Positions 1-11,450 of a DNA stretch of 64,000 nucleotides are shown one piece after another. Origin of the DNA: Escallonia rubra (lineage: Eukaryota > Streptophyta > Magnoliopsida > Escalloniales > Escalloniaceae); NCBI GenBank assembly GCA_033065855.1, contig JAVXUO010002755.1, forward strand, positions 40,001-104,000, in the 5' to 3' direction. A program made the position numbers and the translations under genes. Within the stretch, counting starts at the first letter, position 1. Every line of letters begins with the position of its first letter. The notes below the pieces were generated by a model, which was not told the origin of the DNA, did not search any database, and saw only the letters and a list, made by a program, of their open reading frames with translations.

Positions 1-16
1 TGGAAGATGAGGTCTT

Positions 17-2025
17 TAGCGTTAAGGAAGAGTATAATGAAGAAACCGGGTTTACATTCTGACCCAGTGCCAAGGTATCCTACCTAACCCGATCAAGCCG
101 AGTGTACCAGACCACATCCCAGCTAGCCACATCTAACCCATTATCTTCTCAATACCTTCTCGATGATGAAGTCCTTAGACTGTTGAAGAAGCCCAAGCCA
201 ACATTTCCACACGTGGACTATTGTCTGTCTCATACTCCCACCGCCAAGCCGTTATCAAACTACTCAACAAAGTTGAGATACCGATCCAGACCCAGGCCAA
301 TGACATGTCCCAAGTGCTAGGGGCTATACATTACGAATATGCCCTCACCTTTTCCTAGTCTGATCTGCCAAAATCTGGATTGAGCCACAATGACCTCTCT
401 ATATCATTATGCAAGCTCTTGATGAGAGGGTTTCATTAATCCTCATAGACAATGGTTCTGCTATTAATATTTATCCCCAACACACCGTTCAAGCCCTCGG
501 TATTGACCCATCAGAATTCACTCTTTCCAACCATGCCATCCAAGCCTACTATAACACCGGAAGGGAGATACTGCTAGCTTTTATGTTGAGTTTCATTGTT
601 GGATATATCGGCCACATTTAACCTTCTATTGGGAAGACCTTGGATTCACTTTGTGGGTGCGGTCCTCTTTATATTGTACCAAAAGGTCAAGTTTGTGTTG
701 AATGATGTCGTATTCAACATAATGGGAGATTCACAGTTGTCTAAGATCTGACAAGTGGAAAAAGACAGTTTACAAGTGCCGCACGACTCTTTGGATATTC
801 TTCTCAGTGGATTCAAGATGTTCACCCGGTTCAATGTCTCGAGTATGAGGAAGTTTGTCATGGTGAAAACTTCCTCACATTTGCTCTCTACAAGAGAACG
901 AACGTGCTCCCCATGTTGAGGAAATTCTACTACTTCTCTGGAAAAGGCATAAGTCAAAACTTTCAAGGAATTTCTAGCTTCTTAGACATGGAGAACAAAA
1001 AGGACCAGTTTGGTTTAGGATAAAATCCAACCAGAAAGGCAAAGAAGGAAGCTATGCGGAAGCTAGCCCAGGCCAAAAAGGATAAGGAAAGCGATAAGCA
1101 TATGAGCATGACCAAGATCCATACTATAAACGGATGTTTTGTTAAAGAAAGAAAGAGTGGACCCTTCTACAGATTTTCGGAGCCAGTGTATAATGTTGAG
1201 ACCGGGAAGTAGATCAAAGGATGTGAGATATTCCATGACAGTGAGTGGGTCGAGGATGAAGAACTGCCAATACAAACCAAGCTGGGTACCTAAGGAGTCT
1301 CAAATAGGACAGATTTGGTGGATACAGAAGCAATGACAGCATGTTTCTATGATATGTTTATCTCGGTGCTTATTTGTGAAAAAAAGACCAGATCGTGGAT
1401 CCAACATGCCTAATCACTCTAGCACAGGGTGACATGCAGAATTGGATGATCGAGTACGAACCACTGACTATGGGAGAGGTTACCAAAGGAAGTCCTGCTG
1501 TGAAGATGCTCCGGAGCTGGATGACTTGGATGTTTATGTCATCTTAGCCAATCTAAAATTTGCTTACATACTATGTATTTCTAGACTACATGGTTGATAA
1601 TATGATTGATTTTGATTATCCCTTTGTTGTTGATATAGGCAATGATGAATTAAACAACTCGGTTCATGATGAGCCACACCTAACGGACTTAAAAGAGAAA
1701 AAATATTTAAAAGAAATAATGAAAGAAATTGAAAATCGGGAATCTAGTTGTATCAAGCCAGTGGTAGAGGAAACAATCAAAGTCAACATAGGCTCCCCCG
1801 AAGATATGAAAGAAATCAAAATAGGGGATAGTCTAGATGAAAGAGAAAGAAAAGAAATTATTGCGCTCATGGAGGAATTTATCGATGTATTTACTTGGTC
1901 ATCTAGTGACATGCCCGGTATAGACCCAGCTATCGTAAAACACCACTAACACATCCTACCCAAAGCCAAACCTGTCAAGTAGAAAATCTGCAAGTTAAGA
2001 CTAGAGTCGTCCCTCAAGGTAGAGG
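17..2025 (+). pseudogene. Ty3/gypsy polyprotein remnant, part 1 (protease to start of RT)
   Basis: This is a decayed retrotransposon polyprotein with many stops and frameshifts. About 160-330 reads like the linker ahead of the protease (DDEVLRLLKK, then a frame change). About 409-600 carries the protease signature LILIDNGSAINIYP followed by a QALGID-type segment, in the D-N-G-S form seen in one plant Ty3/gypsy subfamily. At 624-660 another frame gives LLLGRPWIHFVGAV, the conserved end of that protease. From 1560 to 1949 an open stretch of 129 codons ends in EFIDVFTWSSSDMPGIDP, the segment that normally precedes reverse transcriptase. The RT start follows with stops and is cut near 2025 by an inserted element. 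The polyprotein resumes at 4999, but the RT core between the two pieces is missing. It is not a functional gene. Confidence 0.8.
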
Positions 2026-4998
2026 TGTCAAAAGGGCCGGGTGGCCCGCTGGCTAGCCTGACCTGGCCTCTTTTTTGCCTGGGCTGGCCCGGCCCGGCCC
2101 TGTAGGTGAACAGTAGCGGCCGTTTTTTAGGGCTTTGGACCAGGCCGAAGATTTCCCGAAAAAGCCTGGGTCAGGCCAGAAAAAATGGGCTGGCCTGGTT
2201 TGGCTCGAGCTTCGGCCTTCTTTTGGCCCTTTTCTGGCCCTAAACTGGCTGGCCCCACGAAGTTTCAAAATTATTCCCCCCCCCTTTCCCACCCAACGGC
2301 CATATTTGTTATTTAAAGTTTTTTGTGTTACCAACATTATATTTAGTTCAAGCATTAAAGTTAAAAAGTTGAATATTCCTAATATATATGCTGAGATCTG
2401 AACTCTTCCACGTTATGTTTGTCTTTGAGGTTAAAAATGTGTTATTAATAAGTGTCACTAATCCCATTTGGAATTTGAGATAGTGTGAGTTTGGATTGAA
2501 TTTATCAGTTCCCTATGTTTTGTTGTTTTAATTCCACTTCACATTAAAATTCTACATACTTTTTTTTTACATAGACAAACTCAAAATTTGACTAGTACTT
2601 TTCTCACTACTCAATCTTAAATATATATTAGGACTAATTACACCTATGTCCCTGAGGTTTGGGGATAATTACAGGCAAGGACAATAGTTTCAACAAATTA
2701 CACTTATGTCCATTGACCAAACGGAATCGTAAAAACCCTAACGATTTTAATGAAAAGACTCAATTGCCCTTAAGTTGGAACCTAATTTTTTTTAATGCCA
2801 TTACTTCAAAAAAAAATTTGATTCCTCTTCCCATGCCCAGCCCCGCCCCCCCACCCCGTCTGCCTCCCCCTTCTCCTGCTCAACCCGTCGCCACTGCCCC
2901 TAACACACGCCGCCGTCGCCCTTCGCTCAGCCTCACCCCGCCGCTACCCACTTGCTGTTGACTCTTATCTTCCTGGCCACCTCCGATTCCACGCACCCCC
3001 GATGCCGCGACGGTGAGATCGAATGGAATTTGATAAGATGTGATGGTGGGGTGGGGTTGTGGAGGGATGTGAGAGGTTGTTGCCTCTCTCCGATGTCGAT
3101 GGCGTGATCATTGTTAGACTGGAGGAGATCGGATTTTGGGAGATGTGGGGGTTGGGGATAGTAGGGTGCGGGGTTGTGTGGAAGGGTGTGAAGATTGATG
3201 TCGCGACGACGAGATCGACGCTAGTGACCTGATTCCAAGGGCTTGCCGGCAAGATTGATCACTAAGGACTTGCCGGCGTGGTGGGGTGGTTCTACCGGAT
3301 GGTGGGGCGAGGGGGACTGCCGGTGGCGTGGGTTTGCCAAGGCGCTTGCCGGAGGCGTCTCGTCAGCTTGGGTTTGCCAAGGGGCTTGCCGGCGGCGTGG
3401 GGTGGTTCTGCCGGATGGTGGGGCGAGGGGGGCTGCTGGCGGCGTGGGGCGGGGGAGAGGGGCTGCTGGCGGAGTGGGGTGGCGGAAGGGGCTGCCGGCG
3501 GTGACTTTAGATCTAGGGTTTAAATTATGAAGAGAGAAAATTAGGTATTTACCATAATAAAGTACAAGGGGTATTATCGTCATTTTAAAAATATGTATTG
3601 ATGGCATCATAAAAAAAGTACACTTTTTGGACGGAACCCTAACGGATGGATACGGGTGATACATTTGAAACACTTTTGGTAACGGAATGTTACATTTTGA
3701 AACTTTGTGTCCTTGACTGTAATTACCCCCTAACCTCAGGGACATGTGTGTAATTAGCCCTATATATTTTCATATGCATATAACTAACTTATATACTTAT
3801 AAGTGCTAAATGTGAGTAGCATTTATTCGAATTTTTCAAACTATTGTGTGTTCACAAAAATATATATATATCCATAATGAGAATGTAAAAAAGTACGCAA
3901 ATTATATAACCTCAATACAGATGTGATACTAGTCCTAATGCAGATATGAATCTTTTCGCAGATCATATGAAATTGAAGACTAGAAATGCTTCAATATTAT
4001 AAAACGTCATTTGTTGCACCAAATATGGTCATATTAGATCTATTTTGTTACAGTGGTGACTAAAATCTTCACATAGTATAATTTTTGGCTCCCTCGATGA
4101 TCATAATGATGATGATGGTGATCTACGCTTCTCATATATCTTCAGAGATCGATCGGGAGAATGATCAGTATGGCCTCGAATCCAAACTGGTTGAAGATTT
4201 TGCAAGGGAGACGAGACTACCAAGGACATGTGCCTCATAAATGCTGCATTCCAGGAATGGACAATAGAGTTCTTTTTGTTCTAATAATTTTTTCTTACTT
4301 AAAGCGTGATAACTATGTAACTTTAGTTCATAATATCTAATGATGCATTGTTATACCAAGTTATCTCTGCTTCCACTTAGGTTCGGACCTAACGAGATTG
4401 AATCATGTAGTGTTGTGACTTGTTTGTCGCCAAAAAATAATAGTATATATATTCAACAATCCATATTGTTAACTTTGTACCGTTGTTGGCATGAGAAAGA
4501 AATCATTTCAACTATAGCAAATTCGGCAATCGACTTTTCGAGTCATTATTAACTAGAGATTCTGTGGCAGACCTAACTCATGTGCAATTAGAAGCAGCCT
4601 ATAAATAATCCTGAAGAGATTGAATCCAAATCAGACCTTTAACTTGCTTTGTGATGACGTATATCCTTGACCATGAATTTAACATTGCTCCGCTATGATT
4701 GAACAACACGAAGATCTCTTAGCAATAGCCGTTGCAATTTTTTTTTGTGTCACACACATCATTACATTACAATTTGCTTACATAATAACAAGAAAATACC
4801 ACAATTAAAGTCTTTACTTTGAATAATAAGAAATTAAAAAAAAAACACAGGTTGGGCCCCGGCGCGGCCCTAAATATTGGGCCTAGGGCCAGGGCTTGGA
4901 CTGGGCCTAGATACCCTTTTTCTCTGGCCCGGCCCCGGCCCTTTTTCACTTCTGGCCCTCTGGGCTGGCCCAAGCCCGACCCATTGACATATCACCTC
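2026..4998. mobile_element. GGCC-rich terminal-inverted-repeat element, hAT-like, non-autonomous
   Basis: The left end begins AGAGGTGTCAAAAGGGCCGG. The right end, on the other strand, reads GAGGTG, then ATGTCAATGGGTCGGGC. Both ends carry 150-250 bp of clustered GGCC/GGGCC motifs (2030-2250 and 4850-4985), a pattern known from plant hAT elements with CAGAGGTGTCAAA-type termini. It interrupts the Ty3/gypsy polyprotein. No transposase is visible inside. The interior is AT-rich (2290-2630 and 3770-4840) and carries the MULE at 2631-3760. I could not find a convincing 8-bp target duplication, so class and exact borders are inference. Confidence 0.45.
2631..3760. mobile_element. Mutator-like non-autonomous element (MULE-1) with long TIRs
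   Basis: The inverted termini start GGACTAATTACACCTATGTC on the left and GGGCTAATTACACACATGTC on the right (opposite strand). Similarity runs for roughly 55-70 bp, including CCCTGAGGTT and AATTACAG. The flanks are TATATATTA and TATATATTT, 9 bp with one mismatch, as expected for Mutator-type insertion. The interior switches from a C-rich strand (2830-2990) to a G-rich strand (3000-3510), with local duplications of GGTTTGCCAAGG and GATGGTGGGGCGAGG around 3290-3480. Open frames there are low-complexity Gly/Trp/Arg or Pro/Ala strings and I do not regard them as genes. Confidence 0.7.
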
Positions 4999-5491
4999 AC
5001 TGGGAGACATGAGTAGATTACTCTATATTGGCCAAAATAATACCCATTCCCTACCCTAAGCCAAAGCCTTCCTAAACTCATGAGCCATTCATCCTGACTA
5101 AGAAGGAGATCTGAGGGTTCTTGGGTGGAATCCAATACATCAGCCAATTCATATCCCAACTAACCATGATCTATGAGCTTGTGTTTAAACTGTTGAAGAA
5201 GGATTCGAGCAAAGAGTCCCAGGAATCCTTCAATAAAATAAAACAGTACCTTAGCAACCCCTTAGTGCTAAGCCCGCCAATACCCGGTAGCCCTTTGTTA
5301 CTATGTCTGACCGTAACCGATACCACAGCCGGAGCCATGTTACCCCAACATTTGGAGAATTCATTGGTCGAGAGGGCCATATACTATGTTAGTAAGAAGT
5401 TGACCCAAGGGGAAATGAATTACTTAGCCTTAGATAAGACACGTGTATCTTTGGTTTGGGTTGCGCAAAGATTGAAACATTACACTTTGAT
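4999..5491 (+). pseudogene. Ty3/gypsy polyprotein remnant, part 2 (end of RT, start of RNase H)
   Basis: From about 5095 the plus strand reads TKKEIRGFLGGIQYISQF, then KLLKKDSSKESQESFNKIKQ, YLSNPLVLSPPIPG and IYYVSKKLTQGEMNY, ending RLKHYTL. These are the conserved thumb and RNase H blocks of plant Ty3/gypsy polymerases. The main open stretch starts at 5121, but the true frame begins upstream in the missing RT. The reading is cut at 5491 by the GC-rich element, and its next codons reappear after 7870, so it continues the polyprotein begun at position 17. Confidence 0.8.
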
Positions 5492-6229
5492 GCCAAGGAA
5501 TGTGGGTTCGTACCTACGTGGAGGTGCCACAAAGGTTGTAGTCCGCGTCAGCTTCCAAGTATGTTGATGTAGGACACAGCAAGGGTGGAACAAGGGTGGA
5601 ACAAGGGCAGAGACCAAGGGCTTCCCAGACAGAGCTTGATGGTGGCAGTGCTGTGAGGGCGATGGCGCAAGGTGAATACACGACGACAGTCACAGTCCGA
5701 TGCTTAGGTCCAGAGTCAGGGTCCTGTATGTTTCTCTCTCTAGGATTCTAGAGTGAGAAAGTGAAAATGTTCTAAAAATGTCCAACCGTAATGTTTTGTC
5801 CAAATGAATTCTCAAGACCTCTATTTATAGAGATTGAGATGATGATGTCATTAACCGACACGTGGTGCTTCCCGGGAGTGACACGTCATCGGGGTCCACG
5901 GGTGTCAGTGCTCCACGGACTGTCGGATCGCATATTCACCCGGCATGCCCCGCACAGCGTCGCTCTGTCTGTCTGGAAAGAGTGGCTCCCACAACGTCAG
6001 TGTGGCTAGAGAACCCCTTGATCTAGCCTCCAATCCAAGCCCTTGCAGAGTCCCACAGGCCTGGCAGCGATGGGGAAGACCCGACGCCCAACTGCCAGGC
6101 GAACTAGGCGCGATGCCCTCCGAAGACCTGCTCCCGTCTCGGAGTGACCCGGGGGTCATAGTCCCTAGGGGTGCCGACGCAAGCCCCTAGTGCCGGAGCA
6201 CGTAGGCCAGTCACGCAGGCACCCTGGCG

Positions 6230-6925
6230 GAGATAGTGTCCTGGAGGAGTCGCTTATTTCGCGGGCCGAGGTAGCATCCCGGAGGATCCGTCTACCTGGC
6301 CGGCCAAGGTAGCATCCCAGAGGAGCCGTCTACCTGGCAGAAGGGGAGTCTTCGTGCCGGAGCACTTAGAGCTCCCTGGCAAAGATAGTGTCCCGGAGGA
6401 GTCGCCTATCCCCGCGGGTGAGTCCTTGTGTTGGAGCACTTGGAGCGAGTCAAGGTAGCATCCCGGAGGAGCCGTCTACCTGACTGGCCGAGGTAGCATC
6501 CCGGAGGAGCCGTCTACATGGCGAAAGGGGAGTTGAAAAGCTCCCTGGCAGAGATAGTATCCCGGAGGAGTCGCATATCCCCGCGGGTGAGTCCTTGTGC
6601 CGGAGCACTCGGAGCGAGTCAAGGTAGTATCCCGGAGGAGCCGTCTACCCGACTGGCCGAGGTAGCATCCCGGAGGAGCCTTCTACCTGGCAGAAGGGGA
6701 ATTGAAAAGCTCCCTGGCGGAGATAGTGTCCCGGAGGAGTCGCATATCTCCGCGGGTGAGTCCTTGTGCCGGAGCACTTGGAGCATGTCAAGGTAGTATC
6801 TCGGAGGAGTCGTCTACCCGACTGGCCGAGGTAGCATCCCGGAGGAGCCATCTACCTGGCGGAAGGGGAGTTGAAGAGCTCCCTGGCGGAGATAGTGTCC
6901 CGGAGGAGTCGCCTATCCTCGCAGG
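6230..6925. repeat. 170-bp tandem array in GC-1
   Basis: About four imperfect units repeat with a spacing near 170 bp. GAGTCGC..AT followed by CGCGGGTGAGTCCTTGTG recurs at about 6398, 6568 and 6737. Each unit holds several CATCCCGGAGGAGCCGTCTA-type sub-repeats. The array also occurs, inverted, at 32720-33430. The Pro/Arg/Ser-rich open frames across it are repeat artefacts. Confidence 0.8.
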
Positions 6926-7194
6926 ATGATGTACACTCTGGAGAGTGGGTCGAAGTATGTTCCACGACCAAGGCAAGGTGCGCATGGTGTGGTGAATGAG
7001 TGTGGTGCCCGGGGGCGAGGGGCATGTAACATGATTGTGGCGCATGGGCGCGATGAAGTGAGTAAGGTGCCGGGGGCACGTTTGTGTCAATGGCACAGCA
7101 CATGGACGCGACGGAGTGCGTATGGTGCCGGGGGCACGGTAGTGTGACAGAGAGCCTGGGGGCACGGCTGTATCATCGGCGCGGCGCACGGGCA

Positions 7195-7620
7195 CGACGG
7201 AGTGTTGGAGTGCGGCGCCAGGACGCCGGCGACGGGGGTCGCGGAGTTGTGTCCAGGCGATGGGGGTCTCGCGGAGTTGTGTCCGGAGACGGGGTCGTGG
7301 AGTTGTGTATGGTCCCTTGAAGAGAAGTGAATGTGTTAAGTATGGAGACCAAAGGCCAACCCATAGGGGAAGTCCAAGGCCGACCCTTAGGGTGAGGCCA
7401 AGGCCAACGCCAAGGGAAGGCTGAGGCCGACCCCCAAGGGGAGGCCAAGGCCGACCCCAATGGGAAGTCCAAGGCCAACCCTTAGGGGGAGGCCAAGGCC
7501 AACGCCAAAGGAAGGCTGAGGCCGACCCCCAAGGGGAGGCCAAGGCCGAGGCCGACCCCAAGGGGAAGGCCAAGGCCGAGGCCGAGGTCGACCCCAAGGG
7601 GAAGGCCAAAGCCAACTTCC
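7195..7620. repeat. Two short-unit GC-rich arrays in GC-1
   Basis: At 7240-7320 there are about three units of a 26-27-bp repeat built on GGAGTTGTGTCC. At 7370-7620 there are repeats of GGCCAAGGCCGACCCCAAGG, which translate on the minus strand as a Gly-Leu-Pro-rich artefact. Both arrays occur inverted in GC-2, where the first is expanded to about nine units. Confidence 0.75.
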
Positions 7621-7861
7621 TTGGGCAAGTGCCATGATGCGCCGATGGGCGAAGTGCGACGGTCGAAGCGTGATGTGGCGTCGCACAAGGATAAGTTTCT
7701 TAGTGACGAAGTCACGTCACAAAAGTGAGAAGTGCACGTGACTTCAGCGTGCATGCTTTGACCGGTTGTGAGCATTGAAAATGTCTGTTGCTTGTGCAGA
7801 CGTGTCATGCAAAATGGGACCACAGTGGGCCTTTGGGTGCGACCAGGATAGGTTGGGAACA

Positions 7862-8330
7862 CACTTTGGTGTATCCCATCAGATTATTGGCTAGGATAGA
7901 CCCTCATGAAGTACTTGCTTAAGAAACCCGTCCTATCTAACCGCATAGCCAAATGGATTTTGTTGTTGTCTGAATTTGATATCACTTATGTCACACAGAA
8001 GTCAATTAAACGAAAGGCCGTCGCTGATCTGTTAACCGATTGTCCTACAGAGGATATCAGTCAATATGAGGCAAGGTTCCCAGACGAAGGAATATCAAAA
8101 TATATTGATTGTGCCCAAGAGCTGGTGCCAAGAACACGTCATTAGGTAGTTGATCGCTTGGATATAAAAAGAGAGATCCTAAGAGCCGGAGCCAAGAACG
8201 GGTCATTAGGCAGTTGGTCGCTGGGACATATAGAAATTTCAAGAATATCATTCAAAGCCAGAGGCAACACCGGAAAGACAGTTGGTCGTTGAGTGCCGAA
8301 CATATCAATTTAATTGATACATAGAAAATG
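7862..8330 (+). pseudogene. Ty3/gypsy polyprotein remnant, part 3 (end of RNase H) and degenerate tail
   Basis: After the insertion the reading resumes as RIDPMKYLLKKPVLSNRIAK, then LLLSEFDITYVTQKSIK and AVADLLTDCP. These are hallmark blocks at the end of the RNase H domain of plant Ty3/gypsy elements. The open stretch ends at 8145. From about 8105 to 8230 a segment of about 80 bp built on GGAGCCAAGAACGGGTCATT is present twice in tandem. No integrase is recognisable downstream, so the element is truncated here. Confidence 0.75.
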
Positions 8331-9008
8331 TAACTTCTAGTAACATGCACGGGATTTTGTGCAGGCCTTATATCGTATAAAAATCACTGAATAGAGCCAC
8401 ATATTTGAAATTTTTGGGTTGTGAAACAACTCGGGGGTAAAATAGTGAACATGCACATGCAAGCACAGAAGTGCTAGATAAAAACACCATTGGGCAAATA
8501 AACATGCATAATACGGAATGCAGAAGCAGGCAAACACATAATAACTATATGGATGATACAAACATACGAGGCATACAGGTAGATAAGTATATAAAATTTA
8601 AAACAAAAATTCGAAAACTGGCCGGTTGGTCAGAATCTAAGAGAGTTTTGAAATTTTTGGGTCAAAAACAGTTGGTTAATCAATAGGTTTTGAGAAATTT
8701 TGAAACTTGGGCATGGAAATTGGCCGGTTAGTCAGCCACTTTGAGGAATTTTGGAAATTAAAGAGTAAAAAACAGAATAGTTGGTCAATCGCATTGGCCA
8801 ACTTAAATGACAAAACCGGCCGGTTTAGCCGTCCATTTTTTTTGCGCTATTTTAGGGTTTTTCTCAAACACTTTTAACTTAATCCAACCCTAATCTCTCT
8901 CAAATATCTTCTCTCTAAGACTTCTAGAATGCGTAATCTTGCCCTCATCACACTCTTAGCCTATAAATTGTAACCATCTTCCTCCAATTTTCTCAATTTT
9001 GCTCAAAC
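8331..9008. other. AT-rich leader with repeated GGCCGGTTGGTC-like motifs
   Basis: No gene is visible. Between 8610 and 8830 the motif (G)GCCGGTT(G/A)GTCA recurs several times (8620, 8722, 8815), separated by AAATTTTTGG-type AT-rich sequence. The same motif family lies at 11560-11790 ahead of the next unit. It looks like the 5' leader of a repeated element rather than a host promoter. Confidence 0.4.
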
Positions 9009-11450
9009 ATGGATGAATACATTCGAACGCGAAAGGGCCAATGGAGGGGGGGGGGGGACCTCAAATCGGGACGATTACTCGATTTCAGCCAAAGAATCAG
9101 TCAGACGATCACTCTTTGGTGACCCCGGAGCAAGGAACCTACTTAAGTATTCTTTTTTTCAGAGGAGATAGGTTTCGGTCGAGTGTTTTTCCCCACGCAT
9201 GCTGTTTCACCTTGCTTCACACACACCCCCATGCCATGGAAAGTAGGACCCACATATAAGCTTTTTCATGCAATTCAGACATGAATCGGGCGGTTCTCTG
9301 AATTTCCTTTCTCACTTTGTGATTTTGTAGCCCCTCCCTACGAATATGCGGTGTAGGGGCTCCCTTAATCTTGTAAGAGATTAGTTGGCAAAAATCCCCG
9401 GACCCATCAAAGATAGAGTAGCTGCTATGGGTTTTGGTCCTTTCTTGAATGGGTTGCACGTCTTAACCCAGAGCAAAAGACACCTTCTATGTCTAGCAGA
9501 GCGTTATTTGGATTCCACCAATGTCGTTCAGGGAGGCAACAGTCGCTCCGTTCAACTTCATGAACATCACGAGGGTTGGTTCTCGTGGGAGGCCCGTTCC
9601 TTGGGCCTATGATCTCGACAAAGACCGGGACCTTGTGGTCCAGTTGCTCGGCTATGAACAGTCCTACAAAAAAGGCAGTTAAATCTTATATGGGTACCCT
9701 CCATGCTCATTATGAGAAGATGAATTTGGAGGGAGTGGAGCCTGCGGTGGTTGATCAGTTTGTCTGGGAACTTTTTGTTATACCTTTATGGGGAGACTTT
9801 TTTTTAGCAATATGGATGACTCTATTCAGCTTTGGTGCCTACAAGCTTTGGAGACTAAATATGAGGGCGGGGAGTTCGATTGGGGTACTCCCGCTCTGGC
9901 ATAACTGCTTCGATCCATGGGCACAATGTCCTGAAGGCAGTCCCTCAGCTTCATAGGATATTTCGATGTTTGGGAGGTATGTCTATGCTCTCAGGTTATT
10001 TTTTTAATTATTCCATGCATGTTGTAGACATATTTTTCACATATGGTATATGTTCACCAATTTGCATGTTCGAGGTTCTTGGTTCTCGTGTTCCTCACTT
10101 GGGGGAGGCACACACTAGTGAGACTACACCAGCGATGCACTGGTGGAACTTCAAAGATATAAAGGCTAAGGTCTCAGAGTTTGTGCACCAAGACAACTTC
10201 AATGGGCTGAGAGAATGCCCGATAAGCAATTCATTAAATTTTGTAATTCTCCCTTTGGCATGCTCATCGAATTCTTAGCCATTTCTCTCTTTTGTTTCAG
10301 GCTTCCTTGTCTCAATGGTGGGGGAAAATGGCAGATTACCTGAAGAGTTGGCCCACACCCCGTGCCAGATACTCTTGATGGGAGCCTCGCTAGAGAAGTT
10401 CTACTTGGAAGATAGGGTGCTTCTCTAGCACCATCGAGATGCTGATGTTTAGATTTTGGCTGCCCCTTCCGAGGAGATGTATTACACAATGGAGCTAGAT
10501 AGGGGATTGAGACAGAGTCTCTGTGGGGGGTATCGACCTGTTTTCCCTTCAATGGCTGAATGACCCTCACACCTATGAGGCGTTCGTAAGGGAAGATTTG
10601 ATGCCTCTTCTGACCTTAGAGTTGCTGAAGAAGATACTGAATAAGAGGGCAACTCGAGACAAGAAAGGGAAGGGCAAAGAAGAGGTCGATGTAGCTGAGG
10701 GTATCCCATTCCGTCCATGGACAGTGCCGGTCTTCTTGAGGGGGAAGGTCAAGGAGCATGAGCCTATCCCTCGGCCAGAGAAGAACTTCGAGGTATATGG
10801 GTTCAAGGAGTTGGCTAGGATCCGTACGGTACACTCTTTTCTAGATTTTAATTTTGTGCCATTCTCGATGTAGGTTCTATGTTCAGTGCTTAGAGATGCT
10901 TACCAGATGATCCATAACAGCATAGGTATGGTGTCTGGCTATTAGGATCCGTTATTCGCGTATGGAACCTTGGAGAACGCTACGGAGACGCCTACTCCTA
11001 CACCTTCAGTGCCACTTTCGGAAGGTAGATCAAGTGGCCGATCGAGCTCCGTAGAGCCCCCGACCCCTGCTACTGCTCTGGTGCTACCGTTAGGGTGACT
11101 TTTATTATTTCGAATGGGCAGATGTGTAAAGACTAGGGCCATGACTCATACTTAGGAGAAGATAATAGATCTAGAGTCGACCTCGTCCAAAGGTAAAGAA
11201 ATGGCCTCTGGGACAAGAGGAAGGCTCCAGTCCCTGCACCGCAGCAAAGGTGAAAGTCATCTCGAATTACCGCAGAAGAAGAATATGCAGGGTATGACAA
11301 GGAAGAAATAGAGACTGAAGAAGCTGGAGATGAGGCTACCGAGGAGAGTAAGGAGGAGGCCGAGGAAGCTTCGAAGTCAATTGGTGAGAAAGAGCCCAAC
11401 CCCAGGAGATCTCGGTGGAAGCCTTGAAGATTGCCACTGCTTAGCTTAGG
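9009..11450 (+). pseudogene. Degenerate plant-mobile-domain-like unit 1
   Basis: The first ATG after the leader is at 9009 (MDEYIRTRKG) and is followed by a run of 13 G residues. Frames then break repeatedly. Recognisable blocks are LAKIPGPIKDRVAAMGFGPF and HLLCLAERYLDSTNV (about 9380-9530), then GRPVPWAYDLDKDRDLV (about 9585), and IQLWCLQALETKYEGGEFDW near 9825-9885. The order and wording resemble the plant mobile domain (aminotransferase-like/MAIN-like) proteins that are widespread in plant genomes and are also carried by some MULEs. A charged tail follows (10523-10873 and 11130-11430, Lys/Glu-rich). Many stops and frameshifts rule out a functional product. The family assignment rests on short motifs only. 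Confidence 0.4.

Larger units (their letters stand above)
5492..7861 (-). mobile_element. GC-rich minisatellite-bearing element, copy 1 (GC-1)
   Basis: This is an inverted-orientation relative of 31726-34153. It is flanked by CACTTTGAT and CACTTTGGT (9 bp, one mismatch) and sits precisely inside the RNase H reading frame of the Ty3/gypsy remnant. On the minus strand it begins TGTTCCCAACC and ends CTTGGC, or CTTGGCA if the duplication is taken as 8 bp. Its promoter-like end (5500-5900, minus strand) holds a TATA motif CTATAAATAG at 5821-5830. The rest is three tandem arrays. No transposase, RT or gag is visible. It could be a solo LTR of a large-LTR retroelement (TG...CA, TATA) or a non-TIR MULE (9-bp duplication); the features conflict and the class is unresolved. 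Confidence 0.65.

Noticed and set aside
3221..3745. Minus-strand open frame of 174 codons in MULE-1
   Set aside because: It is low-complexity Pro/Ala/Arg sequence from a GC-skewed core that also includes part of the TIR. No domain is recognisable.
2018..5006. 8-bp target duplication for the GGCC-rich element
   Set aside because: Flanks such as CCTCAAGG and GGAGACAT do not match under any alignment of the ends that I tried, so I did not claim one.
6788..7615. Long minus-strand open frame of 275 codons
   Set aside because: It spans the 170-bp and GGCC arrays of GC-1 and translates into Pro/Trp/Gly-Leu repeats. Alternative frames on both strands are equally open because of the repeats and high GC.
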